Positions 16,688 through 25,075 are shown, numbered from the stretch's first letter. The stretch is DNA of 64,000 nucleotides from Micromonospora phaseoli (GCF_900109115.1 NZ_FNYV01000002.1:1-64000), one strand, 5' to 3'. The notes: a model not told the origin generated them from the letters alone. Numbers and translations are program-made.

Positions 16688-17019
16688 TGATCGCGGTGCT
16701 GGCTCTGCTGGCCGGTGTGGCGCTCGGGCTGTGGCTTGATCCCACGGTGCCGGCGGCGTTGCAGCCGTACCTGCCGATCGCGGTGGTGGCCGCCCTGGAC
16801 GCGGTCTTCGGTGGGGTTCGGGCGAAGCTGGACCGGATCTTCGACGACAAGCAGTTCGTGGTGTCGTTCATCTCGAACGTGCTGGTCGCGGCGCTGATCG
16901 TGTATCTGGGTGACCAGTTGGGAGTGGGCGGGCAGTTGTCCACCGGTGTGGTGGTCGTGCTGGGAGTTCGTATCTTCGGCAATGTGGCGGCGATCCGCCG
17001 GCACCTGTTCCGGGCGTAG
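16687..17019 (+). CDS. sbp: Small basic protein Sbp (DUF1290)
   Basis: A 110-residue protein with three hydrophobic helices (IAVLALLAGVALGLWL, YLPIAVVAALDAVFGG, FISNVLVAALIVYLGDQLGVGGQ) and the family motif GGVRAKLDRIFDDKQFVVSF. Homologs (Rv1824, B. subtilis Sbp) are small membrane proteins of unclear function, often next to ftsZ-region or DUF881 genes. The ATG at 16687 overlaps the preceding TGA by one base (TGATG), so translation is coupled. It is flanked by DUF881 genes on both sides. Confidence 0.9.
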   Translation: MIAVLALLAGVALGLWLDPTVPAALQPYLPIAVVAALDAVFGGVRAKLDRIFDDKQFVVSFISNVLVAALIVYLGDQLGVGGQLSTGVVVVLGVRIFGNVAAIRRHLFRA

Positions 17020-17028
17020 GTTTGTGGC

Positions 17029-17979
17029 GTGAGTGACGAGCACACGGAGACGGGCACGGGGTGGCCGCAGCCGGCGGGACCGGATCGGCCGGATGGCCCG
17101 GCGGGGGAGCCGGATCCGCGTCCGGACGCGCCGGATCCGGACGAGTTGAGTCCGTTGTCGCCGCAGGAACGGCCGGCGGACGGCGACGGCGACGGGCCGT
17201 CGACCGGGCGCGGCGAGGGCGTACCGGCGTCGCCTGCCGATGGTGTGGCGGCGGTGCTCGGTGCGGCGGGGGCGCGGTTGCGGCGGTTCAGTTCGGCGGC
17301 GGTGATGATTGCCGTGTTGCTGGTGCTGTTGGGTTTCACCCTGGCGGTGCAGTTGAAGACGACATCGACGGATTCGGCGTTGGCGGCGGCGCGGCAGGAG
17401 GATCTGGTCCGGATCCTGTACGACCTGGAGGCGCGGGAGTTCCGGCTGAGGCAGGACATCGCCGCGTTGGAGGAGAGCCAGCGGCAGTTGCGTTCGGGTG
17501 AGCAGGGGCGTCAGGCGGCGCTGGAGGAGGCGACCCGGCGGGCGGACGAGTTGGGGATCCTGGCGGGTTCGTTGCCGGCGCGGGGGCCGGGTCTGGCGGT
17601 GCGGTTCCAGGCAGGTGCGGCCAAGCCGATCTCGGCGGTTCGGGTGCTCGACGCGGTGCAGGAGTTGCGGGGCGCTGGTGCGGAGGCGATGCAGATCTCC
17701 GGTGGTGACCGTGCGTCGGTGCGGATCGTGGCGTCGACGTTCTTCCTGAACGGGGAGAGCGGGTCGTTGATCGTGGACGGGCGGCGGTTGACGGGGCCGT
17801 TCGTGATCACGGTGATCGGGGATGCGTCGACGATGCGTACGGCGCTCAACATTCCTGGTGGGGTGGTCGCGCAGGTGGCGGGCGACGGCGGTAACGTGAC
17901 CGTTGAGGATCGTGAGGTTGCTGAGGTTTCGGCGCTGCACGTGCCCCGCCCGCTGGAACACGCCCGTCCGGTCGCTTGA
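17029..17979 (+). CDS. DUF881 family protein (second copy)
   Basis: A 316-residue paralog of the gene two places upstream. A long acidic, proline-rich cytoplasmic N terminus (about 75 residues) precedes one membrane helix (SAAVMIAVLLVLLGFTLAV). Then come a coiled-coil (LEAREFRLRQDIAALEESQRQL) and the DUF881 domain (LPARGPGLAVRF... MQISGGDRASVRIVASTFFLN). It matches Rv1825 in gene order; that protein has, from memory, been linked to division-site or envelope functions. GTG start nine bases after sbp. Confidence 0.9.
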   Translation: MSDEHTETGTGWPQPAGPDRPDGPAGEPDPRPDAPDPDELSPLSPQERPADGDGDGPSTGRGEGVPASPADGVAAVLGAAGARLRRFSSAAVMIAVLLVLLGFTLAVQLKTTSTDSALAAARQEDLVRILYDLEAREFRLRQDIAALEESQRQLRSGEQGRQAALEEATRRADELGILAGSLPARGPGLAVRFQAGAAKPISAVRVLDAVQELRGAGAEAMQISGGDRASVRIVASTFFLNGESGSLIVDGRRLTGPFVITVIGDASTMRTALNIPGGVVAQVAGDGGNVTVEDREVAEVSALHVPRPLEHARPVA

Positions 17980-18035
17980 GGCCGGCGGGGCCGGCACCGG
18001 TCGGTCCGGTGTCGCGATGGATGAGGACGCTGCTG

Positions 18036-18416
18036 GTGATTCCTGAGGATCTGCGTTACACCGCCGAGCACGAGTGGGTGGCTGCCGCCGATGGCGGGGC
18101 CGTACGGGTCGGCATCACCCATTTCGCGCAGGATGCTCTTGGCGACATCGTGTATGTGCAGTTGCCGGAGGCCGGTGTGGTGGTGGCGGCCGGTGAGTCG
18201 TTGGGCGAGATCGAGTCGACCAAGAGTGTGTCGGAGATCTACGCCCCGCTGGCCGGTACGGTGTCGGGGCGCAACGAGGCGCTGGTCGACACGCCGGAGC
18301 TGATCAACTCGGATCCGTACCGTGCGGGTTGGTTGGTGGAGATCACTCCGGCGGACCCGGCGGTGGTTGACGGGCTGTTGAGCGCGGATGCGTATCGCGA
18401 GTTGACCGAGAGCTGA
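18036..18416 (+). CDS. gcvH: Glycine cleavage system H protein
   Basis: Lipoyl carrier that shuttles the aminomethyl intermediate between the P, T and L proteins. Starting at the GTG at 18036 gives IPEDLRYTAEHEWV..., the standard N terminus, and 126 residues, the usual length. An ATG at 18021 would add five residues. The lipoylation site is the lysine in ESTKSVSEIYAP, with GDIVYVQLPE before it and ALVDTPELINSDPYRAGWLVEI after it. It closes the DUF881/sbp operon and is physically separated from gcvP, which has its own riboswitch 7 kb downstream. Confidence 0.95.
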   Translation: MIPEDLRYTAEHEWVAAADGGAVRVGITHFAQDALGDIVYVQLPEAGVVVAAGESLGEIESTKSVSEIYAPLAGTVSGRNEALVDTPELINSDPYRAGWLVEITPADPAVVDGLLSADAYRELTES

Positions 18417-18460
18417 GCGTTTCCTCTGCCGGCGGGTCGGTATCTGTGCCGCGCGTCCGG

Positions 18461-18489
18461 TTGCCCTGATTTTCGGCGCTGGCTAGGCT
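18461..18489 (+). promoter_or_regulatory. Promoter of the garA-ftsR operon
   Basis: TTGCCC (18461-18466) and TAGGCT (18484-18489) are spaced by 17 bases, a good housekeeping actinobacterial promoter. Transcription would start near 18496, leaving a leader of about 140 nt before the garA ATG at 18635. Confidence 0.7.
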
Positions 18490-18554
18490 CGCCCAGTCGA
18501 CCGAGAACCCATTAGTTGAGCGTCGCGGACAGCCTTTCGGGGCATGGAGAGCCA

Positions 18555-18582
18555 GCCGCCGGGTGGATAAGAGCCCGGCGGC
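18555..18582 (+). promoter_or_regulatory. Hairpin in the garA 5' leader
   Basis: GCCGCCGGG (18555-18563) pairs perfectly with CCCGGCGGC (18574-18582) around the loop TGGATAAGAG. It lies in the transcribed leader, about 50 bases before the garA start. No T-run follows, so it is not an obvious terminator. It may be a structured leader or protein-binding site; there is no assignment to a known riboswitch. Confidence 0.5.
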
Positions 18583-18634
18583 CAGACCCGCCGTCGTCCG
18601 ACGCCGACCGAAACAGATCCGTGAGGTGGTCCCC

Positions 18635-19087
18635 ATGACTCGCCCAGGCGACGAGTTCCCCCCGCTCGACGTCACGTCGACGCTCAATCTCGGTTCGCTC
18701 GAGGAAGCGCTGGAGGGGCCGGACACTGATGTGGTGCCGAGCCGGATGTCCGGTTCGTTGCCGCCGGGGATGGCGCTGCTGGTGGTCCGGCGTGGTCCGA
18801 ATGCGGGCGCACGGTTCCTGTTGGATCATGATGTGACGACCAGCGGGCGGCATCCGGACAGTGACATTTTTCTCGATGATGTGACGGTGTCGCGTCGGCA
18901 TGCGGAGTTCCACCGGGATGGTGGGACGTTCACGGTGCGGGACGTGGGCAGTTTGAACGGCACGTACGTGAACCGGGAGCGGGTCGAGGCGGCGACCTTG
19001 ACCAACGGTGACGAGGTGCAGATCGGCAAGTTCCGGGTGGTGTTCATCGCCGGTCCGCGCCCGGAGGGGGAGGCCGGCCGGGGGTGA
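18635..19087 (+). CDS. garA: FHA-domain regulator of central carbon metabolism (GarA/OdhI-like)
   Basis: A cytoplasmic regulator that in M. tuberculosis (GarA) and C. glutamicum (OdhI) inhibits 2-oxoglutarate dehydrogenase and adjusts glutamate metabolism. It is switched off by phosphorylation near its N terminus. Here the N-terminal segment PPLDVTSTLNLGSLEEAL holds the threonine region likely to be the phosphosite. The FHA domain (about residues 50-140) has SGRHPDSDIFLDDVTVSRRHAEF and SLNGTYVNRERV. The canonical ETTS motif is here DVTST. 150 aa from the ATG at 18635. The stop overlaps ftsR by four bases. Confidence 0.92.
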   Translation: MTRPGDEFPPLDVTSTLNLGSLEEALEGPDTDVVPSRMSGSLPPGMALLVVRRGPNAGARFLLDHDVTTSGRHPDSDIFLDDVTVSRRHAEFHRDGGTFTVRDVGSLNGTYVNRERVEAATLTNGDEVQIGKFRVVFIAGPRPEGEAGRG

Positions 19088-19836
19088 ACGAGCCTGCGGC
19101 CTTCAGGTCGTCCGGGGTGGGTCGCGCTGAGTCGTTGATGAGCATCGGCGAGGTGTTGGCCCAGTTGCGGGCGGATTTTCCGGACGTGACGATTTCGAAG
19201 CTGCGGTTTCTTGAGGCTGAGGGTCTGGTGGAGCCGCAGCGGACGGCGGCGGGTTACCGGAAGTACGGCTGGGATGATGTGGCGCGGCTGCGGTTCGTGT
19301 TGACCGCGCAGCGCGATCAGTATCTGCCGTTGCGGGTGATCCGGGAGCAGTTGGCGCAGTGGGATGCCGATGGTGCGGCGGCGGAGCGGTCGCGGCCGGC
19401 GTTGGTCGCGGTGGGTCCCGATGGTGAGGTGCCGGGTCGTGCGGCTCAGCCGGTGGAGTCGGCGCAGGTGCGGCTGGACCGGACGGAGCTGGTGGCGCGC
19501 AGTGGGCTCGACGAGTCGACGTTGGGCGAGTTGGAGCGGCTCGGGCTGGTGGTGTCGGATCCGCCGGGTTGGTACGACGCTGACGCGTTGATCATCGCGG
19601 AGGCGGTGGCGGGTCTGGCGGCGTACGGGTTCCAGCCTCGGCATCTGCGTGGTTTTCGGACGGCGGCCGATCGTGAGGTCGGGTTGTTCGCGCAGTTGGT
19701 GGCGCCGTTGGCGCGGCAGAGTGATCCGGCGGCGCGGGCGCGGGCGGCGGAGACGGCGCGGGAGTTGGTGGCCCTGTCGCAGCAGTTGCATGCGGCGCTG
19801 GTTCGGGTGGGGTTGCGTTCGACGCTGGGGCGTTGA
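19084..19836 (+). CDS. ftsR: MerR-family regulator FtsR-like
   Basis: A 250-residue MerR-type regulator. The helix-turn-helix region MSIGEVLAQLRADFPDVTISKLRFLEAEGLVEPQRTAAGYRKY is followed by DVARLRFVLTAQRDQYLPLRVI. Orthologs (Rv1828, corynebacterial FtsR) control ftsZ expression. The long C-terminal domain (residues 110-250) after the winged helix is typical of this subfamily. GTG start inside the garA stop. No ftsZ is in the window, so the target is elsewhere. The two GGTAACCCCT sites downstream are possible binding sites for it or for the second MerR. Confidence 0.9.
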   Translation: MNEPAAFRSSGVGRAESLMSIGEVLAQLRADFPDVTISKLRFLEAEGLVEPQRTAAGYRKYGWDDVARLRFVLTAQRDQYLPLRVIREQLAQWDADGAAAERSRPALVAVGPDGEVPGRAAQPVESAQVRLDRTELVARSGLDESTLGELERLGLVVSDPPGWYDADALIIAEAVAGLAAYGFQPRHLRGFRTAADREVGLFAQLVAPLARQSDPAARARAAETARELVALSQQLHAALVRVGLRSTLGR

Positions 19837-19888
19837 GGTGTGCGTGTGCGGTACCGGTGGTGGTGTCGGGGCGTGGCGTAGGCTTGCC

Positions 19889-19900
19889 GGGGTAACCCCT
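19889..19900 (+). promoter_or_regulatory. GGGGTAACCCC palindrome next to a -10 box before the DUF151 gene
   Basis: TAGGCT (19879-19884) looks like a -10 box. GGGGTAACCCC (19889-19899) is a perfect inverted repeat around a central A, at the expected transcription start. The 10-mer GGTAACCCCT recurs at 20563-20572 before the next gene. Confidence 0.4.
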
Positions 19901-20012
19901 CTTCTGGCACGGACGTGGTGCGGGCAGCGCGTGGGATGGCCTTGTCGCGGTCCGTGTACCGTGCAGGGAAGGGCGCGGTGCGGGCGTAGGTGACAACGAC
20001 ACGGAGGCGGCG

Positions 20013-20477
20013 GTGCGCGAGCTGAGCGTGGTCGGGGTTCGGGTGGAGTTGCCCAGTAACCAGCCGATCGTCCTGCTCAGGGAGGTCGAGGGGGACCGCT
20101 ATCTGCCGATCTGGATCGGCGCGGTCGAGGCGACGGCGATCGCTTACGAGCAGCAGGGTGTCAAGCCGGCGCGTCCGTTGACCCATGATCTTCTGCGGGA
20201 TGTGTTGGCGGCGTTGAAGGCGCCGTTGCAGGCGGTGGAGATCACCGAGCTGAAAGAGAACGTGTTCTTCGCTGATCTGTTGATCGGTGACGGGGTGCGG
20301 GTGTCGGCTCGCCCGAGTGATTCGATCGCTCTGGCGTTGCGGGTCGGTGCGCCGATTCGTTGTGCGGAGCAGGTCCTCAGTGAGGCGGGGATCGTGATTC
20401 CCGACGAGCAGGAGGACGAGGTGGAGAAGTTCCGGGAGTTCCTGGAGCAGGTGCGTCCGGAGGACTTCGCGGGCTGA
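20013..20477 (+). CDS. Bifunctional nuclease family protein (DUF151)
   Basis: A 154-residue protein with the DUF151 core: VELPSNQPIVLLREVEGDRYLPIWIGAVEATAIA near the start, then TELKENVFFADLLIGDGVRVSARPSDSIALALRVGAPIRC. Members have been reported to have nuclease activity (bifunctional nuclease of plants, MSMEG/Rv1829-type in mycobacteria), but the physiological role is unclear. The GTG follows GGAGG at 20003-20007. Its position between ftsR and a second merR gene is conserved in actinobacteria. Confidence 0.9.
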   Translation: MRELSVVGVRVELPSNQPIVLLREVEGDRYLPIWIGAVEATAIAYEQQGVKPARPLTHDLLRDVLAALKAPLQAVEITELKENVFFADLLIGDGVRVSARPSDSIALALRVGAPIRCAEQVLSEAGIVIPDEQEDEVEKFREFLEQVRPEDFAG

Positions 20478-20562
20478 GTCTGGTCCCCGCCGGCGGCGTG
20501 ACTGTCGGTGATGGTGATGGTCATCGCTGTCTATGCGCGGCGTGTCGCGTCGGTTTCTCCGT

Positions 20563-20572
20563 GGTAACCCCT
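20563..20572 (+). promoter_or_regulatory. Second GGTAACCCCT site, upstream of the second merR gene
   Basis: The same 10-mer as at 19891-19900 lies here, about ten bases before TATAGG (20582-20587), a possible -10 box. That places it between the -35 and -10 positions, where MerR proteins normally bind. The left half has one mismatch (GTGGT versus GGGGT). Confidence 0.4.
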
Positions 20573-20654
20573 GGCGGTCGCTATAGGGTTGCCGTGTCGA
20601 GGGGTGCGCGTCCCGGAAACGACGTGGCACCGCACTGACGGGGAGGTTGTCCGG

Positions 20655-21239
20655 ATGCACGAGCCGCGAGATTCCGATCCGGGAACGGGACTGGACGAGC
20701 CGGGTGGGACGCCTGGTTCGGCAACTGACGGTGACGGTGCGGTGGGGTACCGGGGTGTGACGGCGTGCCAGGCGGTGGGGATCAGCTACCGCCAGTTGGA
20801 CTACTGGGCGCGTACGTCGTTGGTGGTGCCGAGCGTGCGGGACGCGTCGGGTTCGGGTACGCAGCGGTTGTACTCGTTCCGCGACCTGGTGGTGTTGAAG
20901 GTCGTGAAGCGTCTGTTGGACGCCGGGGTGTCGTTGCAGAACATCCGTAAGGCGATCGATGCGTTGCGGTCGCGTGGGGTGGAGGATCTGGCGGGCATCA
21001 CGTTGATCTCTGATGGGACGACGGTGTACGAGTGTCGTTCTCCGGAGGAGGTGGTCGATCTGTTGCAGGGCGGCCAAGGGGTGTTCGGCATCGCGATCGG
21101 TGGTGCCTTCAAGGAGATCCAGGGTTCGTTGTCGCATCTTCCGGCGGAGCCCGCGGCGGTGTCCGCGGTGCAGGAGCCGGAGGCGGCGCCCGTGGGCGAC
21201 GAGTTGGCGGCGCGTCGGGCGCGGCGTCGGGCTGGCTGA
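20655..21239 (+). CDS. MerR-family transcriptional regulator (Rv1830-like)
   Basis: A 194-residue protein with a disordered acidic N terminus of about 35 residues and then a MerR DNA-binding domain. That domain has YRGVTACQAVGISYRQLDYWARTSLV and SGTQRLYSFRDLVVLKVVKRLLDAGVSLQNIRKAI. The C-terminal part (DLAGITLISDGTTVYECRSPEEVVDLLQGGQGVFGIAIGGAF) is typical of the Rv1830 group linked to growth control. ATG after GGGGAGG. The gene ends the conserved block. No effector is known. Confidence 0.88.
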   Translation: MHEPRDSDPGTGLDEPGGTPGSATDGDGAVGYRGVTACQAVGISYRQLDYWARTSLVVPSVRDASGSGTQRLYSFRDLVVLKVVKRLLDAGVSLQNIRKAIDALRSRGVEDLAGITLISDGTTVYECRSPEEVVDLLQGGQGVFGIAIGGAFKEIQGSLSHLPAEPAAVSAVQEPEAAPVGDELAARRARRRAG

Positions 21240-21666
21240 GGCGTCTCGGGTTCACCGACGCGCCCGGGTGGGTGCGGGCCAGGTGGATCGTTCGGGCGGT
21301 GCTGTTGATGACGCAGCGTCTCGGGGTGCGGGTGGATTCCGGTGGGCGGTAGGTCCGTCGTGTGTGGCCGGTCGATGGTTGTCGGTGCTGGTTGGGTGGC
21401 GTGCGGGTTGCTGGGTGCCCGGTCGCGGTGACCGCAGCGCGTGACTGTCTGTTGGCGCTGAGCGAGGGTCGGGCCCGGTTTCGGTCACTGTTCGTGGTCG
21501 GTCGTTGTCGGGAACCTGATAGGTCGGCGGTGACGGGTCCGACGCGGCACGCTATCGTCCGACACGGTCTGCTGGTGTCGCTGCCGTCGCGCGGTCACCG
21601 GTGTGCCAGCGGTTCGTCGCTCTGCGCGCCGATGCCGCGTGTCCCCTCACGACGGAAGGAACGACC
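21240..21666 (+). promoter_or_regulatory. 427-base gap with a promoter for the globin operon
   Basis: I see no convincing gene here; reading frames are short and have unusual composition. GTGACG (21530-21535) and TATCGT (21553-21558) are spaced by 17 bases and make a reasonable promoter, giving a leader of about 100 nt before glbN. No clear NsrR, Fnr or Rex palindrome was found by eye. Confidence 0.5.
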
Positions 21667-22065
21667 GTGACGGTTACCGAAGAGACCGCCCCTGCGTCGC
21701 ATTACGAACGCATCGGTGGCGCCAGCTCGGTCAAGGCCGCGGTGGAGCTGTTCTACGAGCGGGTCCTCGCCGACCCGGAGCTTGCCGGCTACTTCGCCGA
21801 TGTGGACATGGCTGGTCAGCGTCGGCATCTGGCGCTCATGCTGACGGTGGTGCTGGGCGGCCCGAACGAGTACACCGGCCGTGATCTGGCCTCGGCGCAT
21901 CAGCCGTTGAACATTCCGGTGGCGCACTACGTCAAGGTCGGTGAGCACTTGACGGCGACGTTGGTGCAGCTGGGGGTGCCGGGCGACATCATCACCGACG
22001 TGCAGGCGGTGCTGGCGCAGGTGCAGGACCAGGTGGTGGCTTCCGGGGACCCGGCGGGCGCCTGA
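21667..22065 (+). CDS. glbN: Group I truncated hemoglobin
   Basis: A 132-residue 2/2 globin that binds O2 or NO and may detoxify nitric oxide. Motifs in order are YERIGGASSVKAAVELFYERVLADPELAGYFADVDM (with the distal Tyr), ALMLTVVLGGPNEYTG, and SAHQPLNIPVAHYVKVGEHL, where the His of AHY is the probable proximal heme ligand. The GTG follows GGAAGGAA. A flavohemoglobin starts two bases after its stop, so the two are surely cotranscribed. That pairing favours an NO-dioxygenase role. Confidence 0.9.
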   Translation: MTVTEETAPASHYERIGGASSVKAAVELFYERVLADPELAGYFADVDMAGQRRHLALMLTVVLGGPNEYTGRDLASAHQPLNIPVAHYVKVGEHLTATLVQLGVPGDIITDVQAVLAQVQDQVVASGDPAGA

Positions 22066-22067
22066 GC

Positions 22068-23246
22068 GTGGACGTCTCTCGTCTCAAGCAGAGCTGGTCC
22101 CTGGTCGCCGCGAACGGTGACCAGGTGCCGCTCTACTTCTACTCGACGCTGTTTCTGGCGTATCCGGAGACCCGGCAGATGTTCCCGACCAACATGGCGG
22201 GGCAGCGGGATCGGTTGGTCAACGCGCTCGGTCACATCGTGTCCCAGGTGGACCAGGTGGATCGGCTGGTCGGTTTTCTGCAGGATCTCGGCGCCGACCA
22301 CCGCAAGTTCGCGGTGCGGGCGGAGCATTACCCGGCGGTGGGGGAGGCGTTGCTGGCGACGCTGCGGCATTTCCTCGGTGACCAGTGGACGGACGAGCTG
22401 GCGCAGGACTGGGCGGCGGCGTACGGGTTGGTGGCGAAGGTGATGACCGAGGCGGCGCAGGCCGCTGAGGCGACGAATCCACCGTGGTGGGTGGCGGAGA
22501 TCGTCGGGCATGAGCGGCGGGCGTTCGACGTGGCTGTGTTGACGTTGCGCCCGCAGTATCTGTTGCCGTTCAACCCGGGCCAGTCGATCGGGGTGTCCCA
22601 TCCGGCGGTGCGGTCGTGGCGGTACTACTCGCCGGCGAACGCGCCGCGTCCGGACGGCACGGTGGAGTTGCACGTGCGGGCGGCGCCTGGTGGTGCGGTG
22701 TCCTCGCGGTTGGTGTACGGGTGCGCGGTCGGTGACCAGCTGCATCTGGCCGCTCCGGTGGGGGATGGGTTGACGTTGCGGTCGGCCGGGTCGGACGATC
22801 TGCTGCTGTTGGCCGGTGGTACCGGTTGGGCGCCGTTGAAGGCGTTGGTGGAGCAGGTGGCCGCGGAGGGGTCCCGGCGCCGGGTCGATCTGTACGTGGG
22901 GGCCCGCTCGCGCAGCGAGTTCTACGACGCTGACGCCCTCGACAAGTTGACCGCCTCCTGTCCCTGGTTGACGGTGACGCAGGTGGTGGGGTTGGACCTG
23001 AACCGGCCGGGGGAGTTCGTGTATCCGGTGGACCGGGCGTTGGCCGACGGTGACTGGCGGTCCCGGCATGTGTACGTGTGTGGTTCCGACGACATGGTGT
23101 CGCAGGCGGTGGCCACTTTGATGCGGTCCGGGTTCCACGCCGGGCAGGTGCATCACGAGGGTCTGGGTCGGAACTGGTACGGCTCTGCGTGGCGGACGGC
23201 GATGCACCGTCCCGCCACTCCTGACGATTCCGGAGGTCCCCGGTGA
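22068..23246 (+). CDS. Flavohemoglobin (nitric oxide dioxygenase-like)
   Basis: A 392-residue protein with an N-terminal globin domain (residues 1-140) and FAD- and NAD(P)H-binding reductase domains. The probable proximal His lies in FAVRAEHYPAVGEALL. FAD contacts are SWRYYSPAN, and the NAD site is LLAGGTGWAPLKALV. The C-terminal CGSDDMV fits the family. It oxidises NO to nitrate in well-studied members. The GTG lies two bases after glbN and the 3' end overlaps a DivIVA-like gene by four bases. Several positions differ from E. coli Hmp, so kinetic details cannot be assumed. Confidence 0.9.
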   Translation: MDVSRLKQSWSLVAANGDQVPLYFYSTLFLAYPETRQMFPTNMAGQRDRLVNALGHIVSQVDQVDRLVGFLQDLGADHRKFAVRAEHYPAVGEALLATLRHFLGDQWTDELAQDWAAAYGLVAKVMTEAAQAAEATNPPWWVAEIVGHERRAFDVAVLTLRPQYLLPFNPGQSIGVSHPAVRSWRYYSPANAPRPDGTVELHVRAAPGGAVSSRLVYGCAVGDQLHLAAPVGDGLTLRSAGSDDLLLLAGGTGWAPLKALVEQVAAEGSRRRVDLYVGARSRSEFYDADALDKLTASCPWLTVTQVVGLDLNRPGEFVYPVDRALADGDWRSRHVYVCGSDDMVSQAVATLMRSGFHAGQVHHEGLGRNWYGSAWRTAMHRPATPDDSGGPR

Positions 23247-23968
23247 GTGAGCCCCGCAGCCGCGAATGGCAGGCCGGTACGGTGAGCGCACCTGCGGTCG
23301 GCAGGTACGACGGCGCGCAGGTCGCCGGTGGTGTGCAGGTGCGGTTGACCGCCGACCGGGTGCGGCGGTGGGAGTTCGGGTCGTCGTCGTTCGGTCGGCG
23401 CGGCTATGACCACACCGACGTGGACCGGTTCCGGATGCAGGTGGCCGATGAGCTGGATCTGCTGTCGACGCAGGTGGCGAATCTGCGGGCGGAGAACGAG
23501 CGGCTCAATGATCACGTGGAGTTGCATCGGCACGGGGTGATCCCGAGTTCCGGTCCGGCACCGAAGGCACCGGCGGCCAAGGAGGTGAATCTGCTTTCGG
23601 CGGCGCAGCGGGAGGCCGAGCAGATCATCGCGCAGGCGCACGACTATGCCCGGCGGGTCGCCGAGTACGCCCGTACCCAGTACGAAAGCTATGTGCGGGC
23701 GGCGGTGGAGGAGGCCCGACAGGAGGCGGAGCGGGCGGTGCAGGACTACCACGTGGCGGCCGGGCCGACGTTCGACGACGGGGTGGCCGCTCGGGAGGCG
23801 CTGCGGATCTACGGCGAGATGATGATCTCGCACATGCAGGCGGCGGCGCGGCATCTCGACGACGGTAGCGAGCAGTTGGCCCGCACGATGGAGCGCATCG
23901 GGCAGCCCCAGTCGCCGGCGGTCGCCGCCGGTTCGGCGCGGTCCTTGCCGCGCCACCAGCAGCGCTGA
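23243..23968 (+). CDS. DivIVA-domain protein
   Basis: A 241-residue cytoplasmic protein. After a variable 50 residues comes the DivIVA N-domain pattern FGRRGYDHTDVDRFRMQVADELDLLSTQVANLRAENERLN. A coiled coil then runs through AAQREAEQIIAQAHDYARRVAEYARTQYESYV to about residue 210. DivIVA-type proteins sense membrane curvature and organise polar growth or division in actinobacteria; this is a divergent member, not Wag31 itself. The GTG overlaps the flavohemoglobin stop, an unexpected coupling of a polarity protein to heme proteins. Confidence 0.8.
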   Translation: MSEPRSREWQAGTVSAPAVGRYDGAQVAGGVQVRLTADRVRRWEFGSSSFGRRGYDHTDVDRFRMQVADELDLLSTQVANLRAENERLNDHVELHRHGVIPSSGPAPKAPAAKEVNLLSAAQREAEQIIAQAHDYARRVAEYARTQYESYVRAAVEEARQEAERAVQDYHVAAGPTFDDGVAAREALRIYGEMMISHMQAAARHLDDGSEQLARTMERIGQPQSPAVAAGSARSLPRHQQR

Positions 23969-24120
23969 CGCGGTCGTGGTCGGCGTTGGCGGCAGCGCGG
24001 ACGTGGTCTGCGGGTGGGCCGGCGCGGTGGGTGTCCGGCGGGGCGCGGTCGGTGCGAACCGGTGGTGGCGGGCCGCCGGCTGGTTCGTCGGGAATGCCCT
24101 GGCTGGGGCAACATGGTCGG

Positions 24121-25008
24121 GTGGACGATGTGATCGAGCCGGTGGCGGGTCTGGTGGCCGGCGGTCAGGTGGTGGTGCTCAGCGGGGCCGGCTTGTCCAC
24201 CGACTCGGGCATTCCCGACTATCGGGGGCCCAGTGGCGTTTCCCGCCGGCACACCCCGATGACGTATCAGACGTTCACGGGGGACGCGGCGGCGCGGCGC
24301 CGGTACTGGGCCCGTAGTCATCTGGGGTGGCAGCTGATCGCGCGGGCGGCACCGAACGACGGGCATCGCGCGGTGGCCCGTCTGCAGCGCGGTGGCCTGG
24401 TGACGGGGATCATCACGCAGAACGTCGACGGCCTGCACACGGCCGCCGGCAGCCGTGACGTGCTGGAGTTGCACGGCCGGTTGGACGAGGTGATCTGTCT
24501 GGGCTGTGGGCAGGGTACGGCGCGGCTGGACCTGGATCGGCGGTTGCGGCTGGCCAACCCGGAGTTCGTGGCGCAGGCCGCCGCGATCAATCCCGATGGT
24601 GACGTGGATCTCGACGACGCCCAGGTGGCGCGGTTCCGTACGGTCGACTGCCTGAGCTGTGGTGGGTTGCTCAAGCCCGACGTGGTCTTCTTCGGTGAGA
24701 CGGTGCCCGCCGTGCGGGTGCAGCGGTGTTTCGCGATGGTGGAGCGGGCACGGCTGCTGCTGGTGCTGGGTTCGTCGCTGACGGTGATGTCGGGCCGTCG
24801 GTTCGTGCTGCGGGCGGCGCAGCGGGGCGTGCCGGTGGTGATCGTCAACCAGGGGCCGACGCGCGGTGACGGGCACGCCGTGCTGCGGGTGGACGCGCCG
24901 CTGGGTCGGCTGCTGCCGGGGTTGGCCGATCGGCTGCTCGGCGGCGGGTCGCCGGTCGGCCCGAGCGCCACCACCGCGCCGGTGGCGCCGGCCTCCGTCG
25001 GGCTCTAG
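24121..25008 (+). CDS. Sir2-family NAD-dependent protein deacylase
   Basis: Removes acyl groups from lysines using NAD. NAD-binding motifs are [19 protein letters not shown] near residue 17 and TQNVDGLH, with the catalytic His in LELHGRL. The four zinc cysteines are CLGC and CLSC. FFGE and LGSSLTVM close the Rossmann part. The GTG at 24121 gives 295 residues and a natural start just before the first strand; upstream ATGs would add Gly/Arg-rich sequence that looks non-coding. No acyltransferase partner is adjacent. It separates the globin unit from gcvP. Confidence 0.92.
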   Translation: MDDVIEPVAGLVAGGQVVVLSGAGLSTDSGIPDYRGPSGVSRRHTPMTYQTFTGDAAARRRYWARSHLGWQLIARAAPNDGHRAVARLQRGGLVTGIITQNVDGLHTAAGSRDVLELHGRLDEVICLGCGQGTARLDLDRRLRLANPEFVAQAAAINPDGDVDLDDAQVARFRTVDCLSCGGLLKPDVVFFGETVPAVRVQRCFAMVERARLLLVLGSSLTVMSGRRFVLRAAQRGVPVVIVNQGPTRGDGHAVLRVDAPLGRLLPGLADRLLGGGSPVGPSATTAPVAPASVGL

Positions 25009-25075
25009 GCGGCGGGCCGGGGGGTTCGCTGCGGGCCAGCGGGCCCGCTGGTAGCGTTGATCGCGCCGGTAGCAC

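Noticed and set aside
19446..21137. Long reverse-strand frame over ftsR, DUF151 and merR
   Set aside because: Crosses three well-supported forward genes and has the typical low-complexity shadow composition.
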